From Sapria himalayana (lineage: Eukaryota > Streptophyta > Magnoliopsida > Malpighiales > Rafflesiaceae), in the NCBI GenBank assembly GCA_029783825.1, contig JAREIK010012397.1, positions 1 through 64,000 of the forward strand: a stretch of DNA of 64,000 nucleotides. The letters are read 5' to 3'. A program made the position numbers and the translations under genes. Positions 13,501-25,186 of this stretch are shown here, in pieces. The first letter of the stretch is position 1; each line of letters opens with the position of its first letter. The notes under the pieces were generated by a model. The model was not told the DNA's origin. It ran no database searches and saw only the letters and a program-made list of their open reading frames with translations.

Positions 13501-16132
13501 TAAGTATTAATAAGATAGATATCAATTAAAATATAATTATAAAATGTAAAATGATTCCGAAGGAGAGTAAAATATATTACTATTTATTAAATTTTAGTTT
13601 TTAAATTTTTTATTCTTTTTATAAGTTTATCTAATTTTTCGATGAAAAATAATTTATATAAATTATATTTGTCTAACTCATAATTTATTTTGTAATTAAT
13701 ATTTATATAAAAATAAACAAATAAATAATTGAAATGAATATTTTAAATTATAATGAAAAAAATAATATTGAGATTTATTATTTATTATTTAGTATTACCA
13801 GTTTAAAAGCATTATTATTTATTATTTAGGGTTTTAGAGATTTAGGAGTTATTGAATTAAGTGTTTAGGCATTTAGTGGTTTATAGGTTATATTTAAACA
13901 ATTAAATATCAAAAATATATATTTTTATTATTTTTTTCACATTTTCAAATGATAAAATCCTTGAAAATATAATAATTTTAAATTTTTTTTCAAAAGTGAA
14001 TTCAATATTTAGTTATAATAATCATTATATTTAAATATCATATAAATTCAATATAAACAATTTTATTAATAAATATTCTAATAAAGATCAAAAAATTAAT
14101 TAATTATATATTATTAACAAGATAGATATCAATTAAAATATAATTACAAAACCTATAATGATTCAGAAGCATAGCAAATTATATTATTATATAATAATTT
14201 TTTGTTTTTAATTTTTTTTTCTTTTAATAAGTTTATCTATATTTTTTTTGTTGAAAAATAATTTATATAAATTATAATTGGCTAACTCATAATTTATTTT
14301 GTAATTAATATTTATATAAAAATAAACAAATAAATAATTAAAATGAATATTTAAAATTATAATGAAAAATATAAAAATTAGATTTATTGTTTATTATTTA
14401 GGATATATCTGATTAAAAAAATTATCTATTTAGGATTTTCGAGATTTAGAAGTTATTCATTTAAGTATTTATGCATTTAGTGGTTTATAGGTTTTATTTA
14501 AACAATGAAATAACAAATAAATTATTTTTGATATTTTTTCAAATTTTCAAAGATTATAACCTTTGAAAATATAATAATTAAAAAATTTTTTTAAAATCTG
14601 AATACAATATTTAATAATAATAATAATTATAACAATATATAATATAAACTAAATATAAACAATATATTGATAGATATTATATCAATTATCAAAAAATAAA
14701 TTAATAAACTATTATTAATATGATAGATATAAATTAAAATTTAATTACAAAAACTAAATTGATTTAAAATGAAAGTAAAATTTCTTACTAAATAATAATT
14801 TTTTTTAGGTTTTGCATCATTTTATTAACTTATATATTTTTTTGATGAAAAATATATTATTTAAATTATATTTGTATCACTCATAATTTATTTTATAATT
14901 AATATTTAAATAAATTATTTAAATTATATTTAATGTTTACGAGTTTAAAGGTTTAAGTATATAGGGGCTTCGGGGTTTAAAATTTATAGATTTATGTGTT
15001 TAGGTATTTAATGGTTCATAAGTTTTATTTAAACAATGATATAACAAAATATTTATTTTTTGTTATTTTTTCACATTTTTTAAGGTTATAACCTTTTAAA
15101 ATATACCAATTTTTAAATTTTTTTTCAATGTGAATACTTTTTTTAGTTTTGATAATATTAATAATTATATATCATATAAATTCAATATAAAGAATTATAT
15201 TGATAGATATTATATTAATGATCAAAAAATTAATTAATAAACTATTATAAATAAGATAGATATTATTAAAAATATATTCACAAAACTTAAATTTTTTCGA
15301 AATCAAAGTAAAATAAATTACTATATAATAATGTTTTTGATGTTTTGCTTCTTTTTATAAGTTTATATTTTTTTTTCTTAAAAGTATATAATTTAATTTA
15401 TATTTGTATTTCAAATAATATATTTTGTACTTTATAATTCTATAAAATAAACTAAAAAATAATTAAAATGAATATTTAAAATGTTAATGAATAGAAATAA
15501 AAGTGAGATTTATTATTTATTACCTAGGATATACAGTTTTAATGGTTTAGGTATTTAGGGATATTAAGTTTTAGTGATTTATGTGTTTATGCCTTTAGTG
15601 ATTTATAGTTTTTATTTAAAGAATGAAAAATCTAAAAATTTAATTTTTTGTATTTTTTTAATTTTTGAAGGTTACAACCTTTGAAGATATAATAATTTTT
15701 AATTTTTTTTAAATGTGAATATAATATTTAGTTATCAAAATCTTAATAATTATATATAATGTAAACTCAATATAAATAATTTTATTAATAGATATTATAA
15801 TAATGATCAATAAATAATTAATAAACTATTATTAAAAAGAATAATATAAATTAAAATATAAATGCAAAATCTAAAATGATACAAAATCAAAATAATATAT
15901 TTTACTAAATAATAAATTTTTGTTTTTAAAATTATGCCTATTTTTATAAACTTATATTTTTTTTGATGAAATATAAATTATTTAAATTATATATGTCTTA
16001 CTAAAAATTTATTTTGTAATTAATATTTCTATAAAAATAAACTGATAAATAATTAAAATAAAAATTTAAAATTATACTGAATAAAAATTAAAAAGAGATT
16101 TATGATTTATTATTAATGTATACCAGTTTAAT
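10548..16132 (+). repeat. Higher-order repeat unit of the satellite (~5.58 kb), copy 1
   Basis: Delimited by a distinctive fusion in which a TTTANNNN block ends after 'ggttttgagatttaaaatt' and runs straight into the post-palindrome part of a monomer, so the palindrome is missing. The same fusion recurs at 16133 and 37508. Within the unit the monomer variants follow a set order. Similar variants lie about 5.54 kb apart: for example 'atgtgtttag' at 9451 and 14993, 'tagttttgat' at 9601 and 15144, and 'gggttttagagatttagga' near 8283 and 13830. Phase and exact ends are arbitrary. Confidence 0.78.
11116..11147. repeat. Perfect 32-bp palindrome in satellite monomer
   Basis: Identical in sequence to the copy at 4198-4229, about 6.9 kb away, although the flanking monomers differ at many bases. 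Confidence 0.92.
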
Positions 16133-19100
16133 GGTTTTGAGATTTAAAATTTTCTAAAATGTGAATACAATATTTAGTTATAATATTATTAATAATCATA
16201 CATCATATAAATTTAATATAAACATTTTTATTGATAGTAATTATAATAATGATCGAAAATTAAATTAATAAACTAATAATAATAAGATAGATATTCATTA
16301 AAAAATATTTACAAAACCCAAATTGATTCAAAATTTAAGTAAAATATATTATTGAATTATAATTTTTAATTTTTAAATTTTACTTCTTTTATAAGCGTAT
16401 ATATATTTTTTGATTAAAAATAAATTATTTAAATTATATTTGTCTTACTCATAATTTATTTTGTAATAAATATTTCTATAAAAATAAACTAAAAAATAAT
16501 TAAATGAATATTTAAAATTATAATAAATAGAAATAAAAATTAGATTTATTAATTATTATATATTATATAGTTGTTTATTGGTTTATGTATTTAGGTATTA
16601 CGAGGTTTTGGAGTATTCTGATTAAATTGTGTATGCATTTAGTGGTTTATAGGTTTTATTTAAAAAATAAAATAACAAAAAATTTATTTTTATTATTTTT
16701 TGATATTTTCAAAGGTTATATCCTTTGAAAAAATAATTATTTTTTAATTTTTTTCAAAAGCGAATTCAATATTTAGTTATAATAATCATTATATTTATAT
16801 ATCATATAAATTAAAAATAAACAATTTTAGTGATTAATATTCTAATAATGATCAAAAAATAAATTAATAATTTATTATTAATAAGATAGATATCAATTAA
16901 AATATAATTACTAAACATAAAATGATTCATAAGCAAACCAAAATATATTACTATATAATAATTTTTTGTTTTGTAATTTTTTTTATTTTAAAAAGGTTAT
17001 AAATATTTATTTGATTATACAATATTTACATTAATTATATTTGTCTAACTCATAATTTTTTTAATTAATATTTATATAAAAATAAACAAATAAATAATTA
17101 AATGAATATTTAAAATTATAATAAAAAAATGAGATTTATTATTTATTATTTAGGGTATACTGGTTTAATTTAAATTATATTTGTATAACAAATAATTTAT
17201 TTTGTAATTAATATTTCTATAAAAATAAACTTATAAATAATTAAAATAAAAATTTAAAATTATTCAGAATAAAAATAAAAATGAGATGTTTGATTTATTA
17301 TTAATGTATACCAAGTTAATAGTTTAAGTATTTATAGATTTTGTCGTATATGTGTTTAGCGATTCATGTTTTTAGGCATTTAGTGGTTTAGAGGTTTTAT
17401 TTAAACAATAAAATAACAAAAAAAATTTTGTAATTTTTTGTCACATTCATAGGTTATAACCTTTGAAAATATAATAATATTTAAAATTTTTTGAAATGTG
17501 AATACAATATTTAGGTATAATAATTTTAATAATTATATATCATCTAAATTCAATATAAACAATTTTATTGATATATATTATAATAATGATCAAAATTTAA
17601 ATTAATAAACTATTAATAATAAGATAGATATTAATAAAAAAATATTTACAAAACCCAAATTGATTCAAAATTAAATTAAAATATATTACTGGATAATAAT
17701 TTTTAATTTTTAAATTTTTACTTCTTTTATAAGCATATATTTTTTTTGATTAAAAATAAATTAATTAAAATATATATGTCGCTCTCATAATTTAATTTGT
17801 AATAAATATGTCTATAAAAATAAACTAATAAATAATTAAAATGAATATTAAAAATTATAATAAATAGAAATAAAAATTAGATTAATTAATTATTAAGTAG
17901 TATATATCGGTCTAATGGTTTATGTATTTAGGCATTATGAGGTTTAGGAGTTTACTGATTTAACTGTGTATGCATTTAGTAGTTTATATGTTTTATTAAA
18001 AAAATAAAATAATAAAAAATTTATTTTTATTTTTTTTTATATTTTCAAAGGTTTACCTTTTAAAAATATAATAATTTTTAAATTTTTTTTAAATGTAAAT
18101 ACAATATTTAGTTATAATAATAATTATATTTATATATCATATAAATTCAATATAAACAATTTTTTTGATAAATATTCTAATAATGATCAAAAAATAATTT
18201 AATAATCTATTATTAATAAGATAGATATCAATTAAAATATAATTACAAAACCTAAAATGATTTAGAAGAAAAGTAAAATATATTACTATATAATAATTTT
18301 TTGTTTTGAATTTTTTTTTTCTTTTAAAATTTTATCAATAATTTTTTGATTAAAAATAATTTATATAAATTATATTTGTCCAACTAAATTTATTTTGTAA
18401 TTAATATTTATATATAAATAAACAAATAAATAATTAAAATGAATATTTAAAATTATAATGAAAAAAAAATGAGATTAATTATTTATTATTTAGGGATACC
18501 GGTTTAATTTAAATTAGATTTGTCTCACTAATAATTTATTATGTAATTAATATTTCTATAAAATAAATTGATAAATAATTAAAATAAAAATTTAAAATTA
18601 TACTAAATAAAAATTAAAATTAGATTCATGATTTATTATTAATGTATACCAATTTAATGATTTAAGTATTCAAAGGTTTTGTCGTTAGGAGTTTAGTGAT
18701 TTATGTTTTTAGGATTTTAGTGGTTTATAGATTTTTAATAAAAAAATAAAATAACAAAAAAAAAGTTCTATAATTTTTTATCATTTTCATAGGTTATAAC
18801 ATTTGAAAATATAATAATATTTAAAATTTTTTTGAAATTTTAATACAATATTTTGTTATAATAATATTAATAATTATATATCATATAAATTTAATATAAA
18901 GAATTTTATTGATAGATATTATAATAATGATCAAAAATTAAATTTATAAACTATTAATATTAAGATAGATATTAATTAAAAAATATTTACAAAACCCAAA
19001 TTGATTCAAAATTAAAGTAACTTATATTACTTGATAATATTTTTTAAATTTTAAATTTATACTTATTTTATAAGCGTATAGTTTTATTACATAAATAATA

Positions 19101-19312
19101 TATTATTTAATTTATATTTGTCCCACTCATATTTTTTTTGTAATAAATATTTTTAAATAAATACATGAATAAATTATTAAAATGAATATTTAAAAATATA
19201 ATAAATATCAATAAAAATTAGATTTATTAATTATTAAGTAGTATTTAGCAGTATAATGGTATATGTATTTAGGGATTACGGGGTTTAGGAATTTACTGAT
19301 TTACCTTTATAT

Positions 19313-19320
19313 GCATTTAG
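19313..19320 (+). repeat. hAT target site duplication, left
   Basis: GCATTTAG, part of a satellite TTTANNNN block. It is repeated exactly on the far side of the transposon. An 8-bp duplication is the hallmark length of the hAT superfamily. Confidence 0.95.
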
Positions 19321-19338
19321 TAGGGCTACTCACGGGAC
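19321..19338 (+). repeat. hAT left terminal inverted repeat
   Basis: TAGGGCTACTCACGGGAC. It matches the complement of the right end with three mismatches (positions 6, 8 and 13). The TAGGG-start is common in plant hAT elements. Confidence 0.88.
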
Positions 19339-19521
19339 TCAGAGATTCGCGACCCAACCCGAAGTCTTGTACCGAAAGAATCAGGACTTAGAAAATCCGT
19401 TGACTTTGACTTTTCCCGTCCCATTCTGTCACGTATTTTTTTTTTTGGGACGGTTCCGGATCTTAAGTAAAATCCATCCCGAGAACCATCCCATCCTAAA
19501 AACCCGATACTAGAACCAGGA

Positions 19522-19544
19522 ATATATATATATATATATATATA
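19522..19544. repeat. (AT)n microsatellite in hAT 5' region
   Basis: Uninterrupted alternating AT of about 23 bases, upstream of the transposase reading frame. Simple slippage-type repeat. Confidence 0.9.
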
Positions 19545-19810
19545 ACATGAAGATGCCACCAATTCTGCTACTGCCCATCCAATTTCGATGCACCTATTTC
19601 TGTTCCGACGAATTCCATGCCACCTCATGCAGTTCCACCCATGCTCAATTTGGTCTAGCCCTTGTCCGTCGCACTTCTGGTTGCCTCCATCGTGTCTCAG
19701 ATGCCACCAGCCTTTGGGTTTGTTTTTCTGACGAGAATTCAGTGATTAATTATTATTATTATTATGTGTCTCAGTCAGTTTTATTGAGTACTGGTTGTGG
19801 TGTTATGGTT

Positions 19811-19888
19811 GGGTCGAATGATAGGGCCGAATGAGTGGGTCGAATGAGTGGGCCGAATGAGTGGGTCGAATGAGTGGGCCGAATGTGT
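19811..19888 (+). repeat. 13-bp tandem repeat, six copies, in hAT 5' leader
   Basis: Six consecutive copies of GGG(T/C)CGAATGAGT. T and C alternate at the fourth base, so the real period may be a 26-bp dimer repeated three times. The first copy ends ATA and the last ends TGT. It lies 86 bp upstream of the probable transposase start. It could be a local expansion in the leader; no function can be claimed. Confidence 0.9.
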
Positions 19889-19973
19889 TACAGTCAGTTT
19901 TGTAGAGCTTGCTTGTTTGAAATATTTATATTTATTTATGGTTAACATATCATATTAATTAATGGCAATGTAG

Positions 19974-21898
19974 ATGGCATAATCTAGCGGTGAACAAAAA
20001 ATACAATAAATTGATGATGATCACATATCAAATGATCAAAGTACTAGTAAATCCAATCATCATCCTTTCACAAACCCTCTTATTGTTATGGTAGGTTCTT
20101 CAATTCCAATTGTAAAAGAAAGTCAAGGTACATCTGAACCTCGAGCTCATAAAAAATATAAGTTTGATGTTTTGGAAACTTATGAGATATTAGTTGATTC
20201 AGAGGGAAATGAAACTGGTAGGGCAGCTTGTATATGGTGTAATAAAGAATATTTTGCAAAAAGTGATCAATGTACTTCGGGTTTATGGAAATACTTTAGA
20301 AAGACTTGTAAGAAATTTCAACACAAGAAAGAATTAATAGAAGCTCACAAAGGTAAAGACAAGTCAATATCTTTGTTGAGTTTCACTAAAGTTACTAGTT
20401 TAGAGGATAACAAATTAACTTGTTGGCAATTTGATCAACAACTAGTTAGGGAGGCTTAGGTGAAAATGATCATAAAAGATGAATTGCCTTTTTGTTTTGT
20501 TGAGAGGGATGAGTTTAAGGAGTTTTTTGAAGTTAGTGTGCCTCAATTTAAAATTCCATCTAGGCACTCTATATTGAGGGATTGTTTTTCTTTGTTTTTG
20601 AAGGAAAAGAAGAAATTATTTGATAGCATATCATCTCATTGTTGTAGAGTTTCATTGACTACTAACACTTGGACTAGCATTCAAAATTTCTCTTATATAT
20701 GTTTGAGTATTCATTTCATTGATTCTCAATGGAAAATGCATAAAAGGATTTTGAACTTTTGTGTAATTAAAAGTCATTATGGAGTTAATATTAGAAATGC
20801 TATTGAGTTTTGCATGAATGAATGGGGTTTTAGAAAGTTGATGTGCATTATTGTTGACAATGCATCTAATAATGATGTTGCAGTTGAACAATTGAAAAAA
20901 AGGCTTGTGAAGAAAAGTGTTGTACCTTTGAGAGGCGAGCATTTTCATTTGAGATGTGCTCATATCCTAAACTTAATTTTCAGAGATGGTATTGCAGAAG
21001 TTGAGGTTGCTATTCAAAAAATTAGAGGTGCGGTGAAATATGTGAGGAGTAGTCCCTTAGAGATTAGATATGTTTAAGTTATGTGTTGAAGAAGCAAACT
21101 TGACATATGGATCTTCATTGCAATTTGATTGTCCTACAAGATGGAATTCAACTTATTTTATGCTACAAACTAATATAAAATATCAAAAAGAAATTGATAA
21201 TTTGGCGGACAAAGACAAAAGGTTTTTGAAAGAGTTTGGTTTAAATGTTCCAACTGAGAGAGACTAAACAAACGCCAAAATTTTGGCCCGTTTCTTGAAA
21301 ACTTTTTATGAGGTAACTTGTAAATTTTCTGGCTCATAATATTCTACCTCTAGTGTTTATTTTCATGAGATTATTCGAATTTCGAAAAAAAATTGAGCTT
21401 TGTGAAAATAGTAGGAGATACAATGGTGCTGAAATGGGTATGAAAATGAGGCATAAATTCAACAAATATTGGGGTTCTCTTCCGTCAACAAATATTATGC
21501 TTTTTGTAGCACTAGTGTTGGATCCTAGATATAAGCTCAAATATCTCAAGGTTAAGTATACTTAGCATTATGGAGAGGAATTGGCTAAAAATTTGGTGAA
21601 AAATGTTATAGATGCTTTAAATGAGATGATGGATGATTATAAAAATTTAAATGAAGATGAATCAAAAGAAGATGATTTCTCTTCTATTGTGTTGAAGAAA
21701 AATGATGATTTCATTGATGGTAGTGATACTTTTGTTGATTATTTTTTTTGTTGAATTGGAGAAAGAACAAGAAGTTTTAGCTTTGGAAGAGTTGGATAGG
21801 TACTTGGAGGACAAACTTGAAAAAAATAGAATTGATTTTGATCTTCTAAACTGGTGGAAGGTAAATGATGTTAGGTATCCTTCTTTGGTAAATATAGC
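19974..21898 (+). pseudogene. hAT transposase, N-terminal and central part (broken)
   Basis: In life this enzyme binds the element's ends, excises it and reinserts it, in the nucleus. The best start is ATG 19974, in frame with the long downstream frame; stops at 19980 and 20007 follow it. Order of parts: a BED-type zinc finger around 20217-20320 (CIWC pair then W..F..TC, with the usual histidine replaced by tyrosine); a stop at 20457; the RNase-H-like catalytic region (TTNTWTS near 20661, IIVDNASNND near 20848, RCAHILNLI near 20953); 'CPTRWNSTYFML' near 21133; and the start of the C-terminal dimerisation region (ELDRYLEDK...DLLNWWK). The first catalytic aspartate of the family (T-D-x-W) is asparagine here. 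Frames shift near 21060, in an A-tract at 21386-21392, and in a T-tract near 21748. The frame is cut after 'NIA' by the chromovirus at 21899 and resumes at 33931. Family assignment is firm; the protein cannot be functional. Confidence 0.9.
21894..21898 (+). repeat. Target site duplication, outer chromovirus, left
   Basis: ATAGC, matched by GTAGC at 33931-33935 (one mismatch, expected for an old insertion). Five bases is the usual length for Ty3/gypsy elements. Confidence 0.85.
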
Positions 21899-22276
21899 GG
21901 TTAGACCACGTCGTTCAGAGAGGGGCCATAAGCCAAATCCCAAATACTTAGGATAAGTGGGGACGTGAAGATCCATTTCTAGGACTGGTGTGAATGGGTC
22001 AGCAAAAGTTGCACGTTTTCCATCATTTTTATTTTCGTTAATTGTATATTGTTTTACGTGTAGGGGCATACTCTGTTCTAGTGGTGCGGGAGTTAAAGTT
22101 GTGGCCACTTGTTTTTCCTTTTATTTCAATGAAGTGTACGTGGTTCTGCTATTTAAGCAGCCAAGAATTATTAATGGAGATCATGCAAGTTTTATTCCCG
22201 TTGCTGGTGATCTAGTTCTCACCCGAAGAGAACTATTTTCTGCCTTACAATTCTTGCTACTGATTGGGACCTACCA
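21899..22276 (+). repeat. Outer chromovirus 5' LTR (378 bp)
   Basis: Begins GGTTAG (3' LTR has TGTTAG, so the terminal T has mutated) and ends CTACCA. It contains a TATA-like 'ctatttaag' near 22149. Its first ~60 bases still encode the tail of the polyprotein (…HKPNPKYLG then stop), because the coding region of this family runs into the 3' LTR. Confidence 0.9.
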
Positions 22277-22277
22277 T

Positions 22278-22288
22278 TGGTATCAGAG
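22278..22288 (+). other. Primer binding site, initiator tRNA-Met type
   Basis: TGGTATCAGAG one base after the 5' LTR. It is complementary to the 3' end of plant initiator methionine tRNA, the usual primer for plant Ty3/gypsy and Ty1/copia elements. Confidence 0.88.
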
Positions 22289-22298
22289 GGAAGTTTTT

Positions 22299-23311
22299 AT
22301 GGGAACCAATAAGGAGCGTATTTAATTGTTGGAAGCAGGACTTGATGGAGTACAAGCGGGGCTCCACAGGCTAGAGCTTGGCATCGCCGATCCGCTGTGC
22401 CATGTAAAAGAAATTCTCAACCGCCTTTCCTATGTCTTGCTTGCAACCCAAAAGAATCCCACCCATGAAAACCATTACTGAGACGGAAACGAAGGAGGAT
22501 GACTGGTGGTATCCTCTAAAATAGCAAAACTGGAATTTCCTCGATTTTCAAGAGATGATCCGACGAAATGGTTCAACCGTGTAAATCAATTTTTCGAGTT
22601 CCAAAAAATGCCCGAAGCCCAGAGGGTTTCTTTGGCCTCCTACCACTTGGAGGGAGAAGCCAACCAATGGTGGCAGTGGATTCGTAGGACATTCTAGGAA
22701 GACGGGCGCGTGCTCTCATGGAGGAATTTGAGGATGAACTCTGGGCTCGCTTCGGACCTTTGGTGTGCCAGGATTTTGATGAAGCACTTTCGAGGGTCAG
22801 ACAGACTAGTTCCTTGCATGAATACCAGAGAAAATTTGAATGCTTGGGCAATTGAGTTAGAGGCTGGACGCAATGAGCTCTTGTAGGAACTTTCATGGGT
22901 GGCTTAAAGACGGACATCTCGGATGGTATACGGATGTTTAAGCCCTAGACCTTAAGAGAAACAACCAGTTTAGCGAGAATGAAGGATGATCAATTGGCCA
23001 GACAAAGGAGGTTTGTAAGACTTGCACCACCAATGCGAGCCCCCTAGCCCTTACCCCTAATAATCGAGCAATACCCCCCAACCCCTGTTGTCCCCGTGAG
23101 GCAACTTAGTTGGGAAGAAATGCAACGGAGAAGAGCCCAAAATTTATGCTTCAATTGTAATGAATGTTTTACTGCAGGACACAAATGTGAGAGCCCATAA
23201 ATACTCATGTTTGAAAGCTGCTAGGATACAGGCAACCTGTTATGCGATGATATCACCAAAGAACAACTAGTTGATGAGAATCACGAAGGGCCTCCTGAAC
23301 CAGAAATTTCG
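22299..23311 (+). pseudogene. Outer chromovirus gag with zinc knuckle (broken)
   Basis: Capsid/nucleocapsid part of the polyprotein, which packages element RNA in cytoplasmic particles. Start ATG 22299 lies 11 bases after the primer site. Stops at 22323 and 22695 interrupt the frame. 22506-22697 holds the recognisable retrotransposon gag core (LEFPRFSRDDPTKWFNRVNQ, HLEGEANQWWQW). Frameshifts follow, so residues after 22700 are read in more than one frame. A CFNC…GHKC zinc knuckle is at 23147-23188, in the spacing typical of chromoviruses. Degraded beyond function. Confidence 0.82.
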
Positions 23312-23563
23312 TTGCATGCACTAATAGGATGGACAGCTCCCAAAACCATGCGAATCATAGCCAAAATCTGTGCCCACGACGTCATCGTATTAATCGATAG
23401 CGTATCGACTTACAATTTCATTAGTGAGCATATGGCCAATCTGCTGCATCTACCGGTAGTACCTACTCAACCCTTCACAGTCCAAGTTGCTAATGGAGAA
23501 AATTTCAAATGTCAAGGGAGGTTTGAGGGGGTACAAATCGATTTACACAGCACCATTTTTTGA
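23312..23563 (+). pseudogene. Outer chromovirus protease (broken)
   Basis: Aspartic protease that would cut the polyprotein. The active-site stretch is at 23396: D-S-V-S-T, where the family has D-S-G-S-T, so the invariant glycine is valine. NFISEHMANLL follows as in related elements. The frame ends at a stop at 23561; the linker to reverse transcriptase (23564-23836) is read only in pieces. Confidence 0.8.
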
Positions 23564-23836
23564 TTAACCCTTTATTCCTTACCTCTCACATGGTTAGACG
23601 TGGTTTTGGGAATTCAATGGCTTAGAACTCTTGGTTCTATGGTGTGTGATTAGATGAAGTTAACCATGGAATTCAGGTGGAAAAACCAAACTAAGAAATT
23701 GGTGGGCATCGACGGAAAAAATATCCAAGCGGCATCAATTGAAGAGATAACCAAAAGAGTTCGTCCTAGCCATGCTCTGTTTGCTGTGTGCCTACAGGTT
23801 GCCCAAACATAATTACAACAAAGCATTCATCCAAGT

Positions 23837-25186
23837 TTGCATGAGTTATTACAGGAATTTTCAGATTTGTTCCTTGAGCCTTCAAGCTTACCATCAACAC
23901 GAGAGGTTGAACACAACATTGCCCTTAAGGAAGGAACCGAACCGATTAATGTTCTGCCTTACAGATATGCACACTATCAAAAGAATGAGATTGAGAAGCA
24001 GGTCCAAGATATGCTGCAATCTGGACTTGTGTGACCCAGCACTAGCCCTTTCTCGTCGCCCGTATTACTAGTAAAAAAGGACGGGAACTAGCGATTTTGT
24101 ATAGATTATCGTGCACTCAATGCCGTAATCGTTAAAGACCGATTTCTGATTCCTTCCATGGACGACATGTTGGATGAACTCTATGGAGCTTCATATTTTA
24201 CCAAGCTTGATCTGAGGGTAGGATACCATCAGGTACGAGTTAAACCAGGTGATATCCATAAAACTACTTTTCGAACGCATAATGGGCATTACGAGTACTT
24301 AGTTATGCCCTTCGGCTTATGTAACGCACCTTCCACATTTCAAGCCATAATGAACTCCATCTTTCGACATCATCTTCGAAAATTCATATTAGTTTTCTTT
24401 GATGATATTTTGATCTATAGTCCGAACTGGGATCAGCATTTAGTGCATGTAAGGCAAACTTGCGAAATATTGAGACAACATAGATTCTTTTTTAAAGCTA
24501 AAAATGTGCATTTGGGCAGCAAGAATTGGAGTATTTAGGACACATCATCACTAACCAGGACGTAAAGGTGGATGAACATAAAATTTCTGCTATGGTAGCT
24601 TGGCCTCGACCTACTAACATTTCGGAACTACGTGGGTTTTTAGGTTTGACAGGTTATTACCAAAAGTTCATCAAAGACTATGGCATTATAGCACAACCCC
24701 TCACCAACATTCTCAAGAAAGGCTAGTTCGGATGGCATGAAGAAGCTGAGAACGCTTTCTGTGCTCTCAAACATGTCATGACGACCACACCGATATTAAC
24801 CATGCCAAACTTCAACAATGTTTTAACTATTGAAACAGATGCATCTAGAGAAGGAATTGGAGCGGTTTTGATTCAACAAGGCAAACCAGTGGCATACATG
24901 AGTCGAGCCCTCAGAATGACAAAAAGATCATGGTCGACGTACGCTAAGGAGATGTTGGCTATCGTCGAAGCCATACGTACCTGGCGGCCTTATCTTCTCA
25001 GCCACAAATTCTTTATTCAGACTGACCAACACAGCCTCAAATATTTTCTAGAGCAATGAATAGCAACACCAGAGCAACAAAAATGGGTTGCTAAGCTTTT
25101 GGGCTATGATTACGAAATTAAATACAGACCGGGCCATGAGAATTCTGTAGCTGATGCTCTTTCCAGAAAACAGGGTAGTCCCATTC
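23837..25186 (+). pseudogene. Outer chromovirus reverse transcriptase and RNase H (broken)
   Basis: Copies element RNA to DNA and degrades the template. Visible: the N-terminal linker with 'HELLQEFSDLF' (23837-24034), a stop at 24032, and a second stop at 24089 in the 'KKDG' region. The RT core follows at 24158-24538 (KLDLRVGYHQVRV, MPFGLCNAPSTFQ, active site F-F-D-D at 24395-24406). The frame shifts near 24520, then 'EYLGHII' and 'LRGFLGLTGYYQKFI' follow, with a stop at 24724. RNase H is at 24778-25186 (ETDASREGIGAVLIQ, TDQHSLKYFLEQ, VADALSRK), with a stop at 25057. The aspartates of both active sites are present. Cut at 25186 by the inner element. Confidence 0.88.
25182..25186 (+). repeat. 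Target site duplication, inner element, left
   Basis: CATTC, repeated exactly at 32026-32030. The coding frame of the outer element's polyprotein continues across if one copy and the inner element are removed. Confidence 0.92.

Larger units (their letters stand above)
1..19320 (+). repeat. AT-rich satellite array, ~600-bp monomer, first block
   Basis: Tandem array of diverged monomers, period usually 590-605 bp. It can be followed by the recurring core GGTTATAACC near 641, 1232, 1834, 2917, 3610, 4208, 4809, 5340, 6137, 6602, 7200, 7798, 8404, 9004, 9541, 11128, 11867, 12727, 13341, 14553, 15085, 15670, 16715, 17451, 18049 and 18791. A monomer read from the core contains: the palindrome; an AT block with 'aatacaatatttagttata'; a TGATCA site followed by 'aaaaaataaattaataa'; a 'tataagcttat'-like segment; 'taataaataattaaaatgaa'; 'gagatttattatttattat'; and finally the TTTANNNN block ending 'ggtttataggttttattta'. 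Short, fused and partial monomers occur (4809/4867, 5200-5240, 10548, 12060). I see no gene in this stretch. Open frames here are chance AT-rich frames. The block ends exactly at the hAT target duplication. Confidence 0.93.

Noticed and set aside
1..19320. CRISPR-like array
   Set aside because: The period is about 600 bp and the whole monomer is repeated; there are no short repeats with unique spacers, and the context is a plant nucleus.
19326..19628. Minus-strand 100-codon frame at the hAT left end, and plus-strand 95-codon frame at 19547-19834
   Set aside because: They lie in the subterminal repeat region and leader, include the (AT)n and (ATT)n runs, and resemble no protein.
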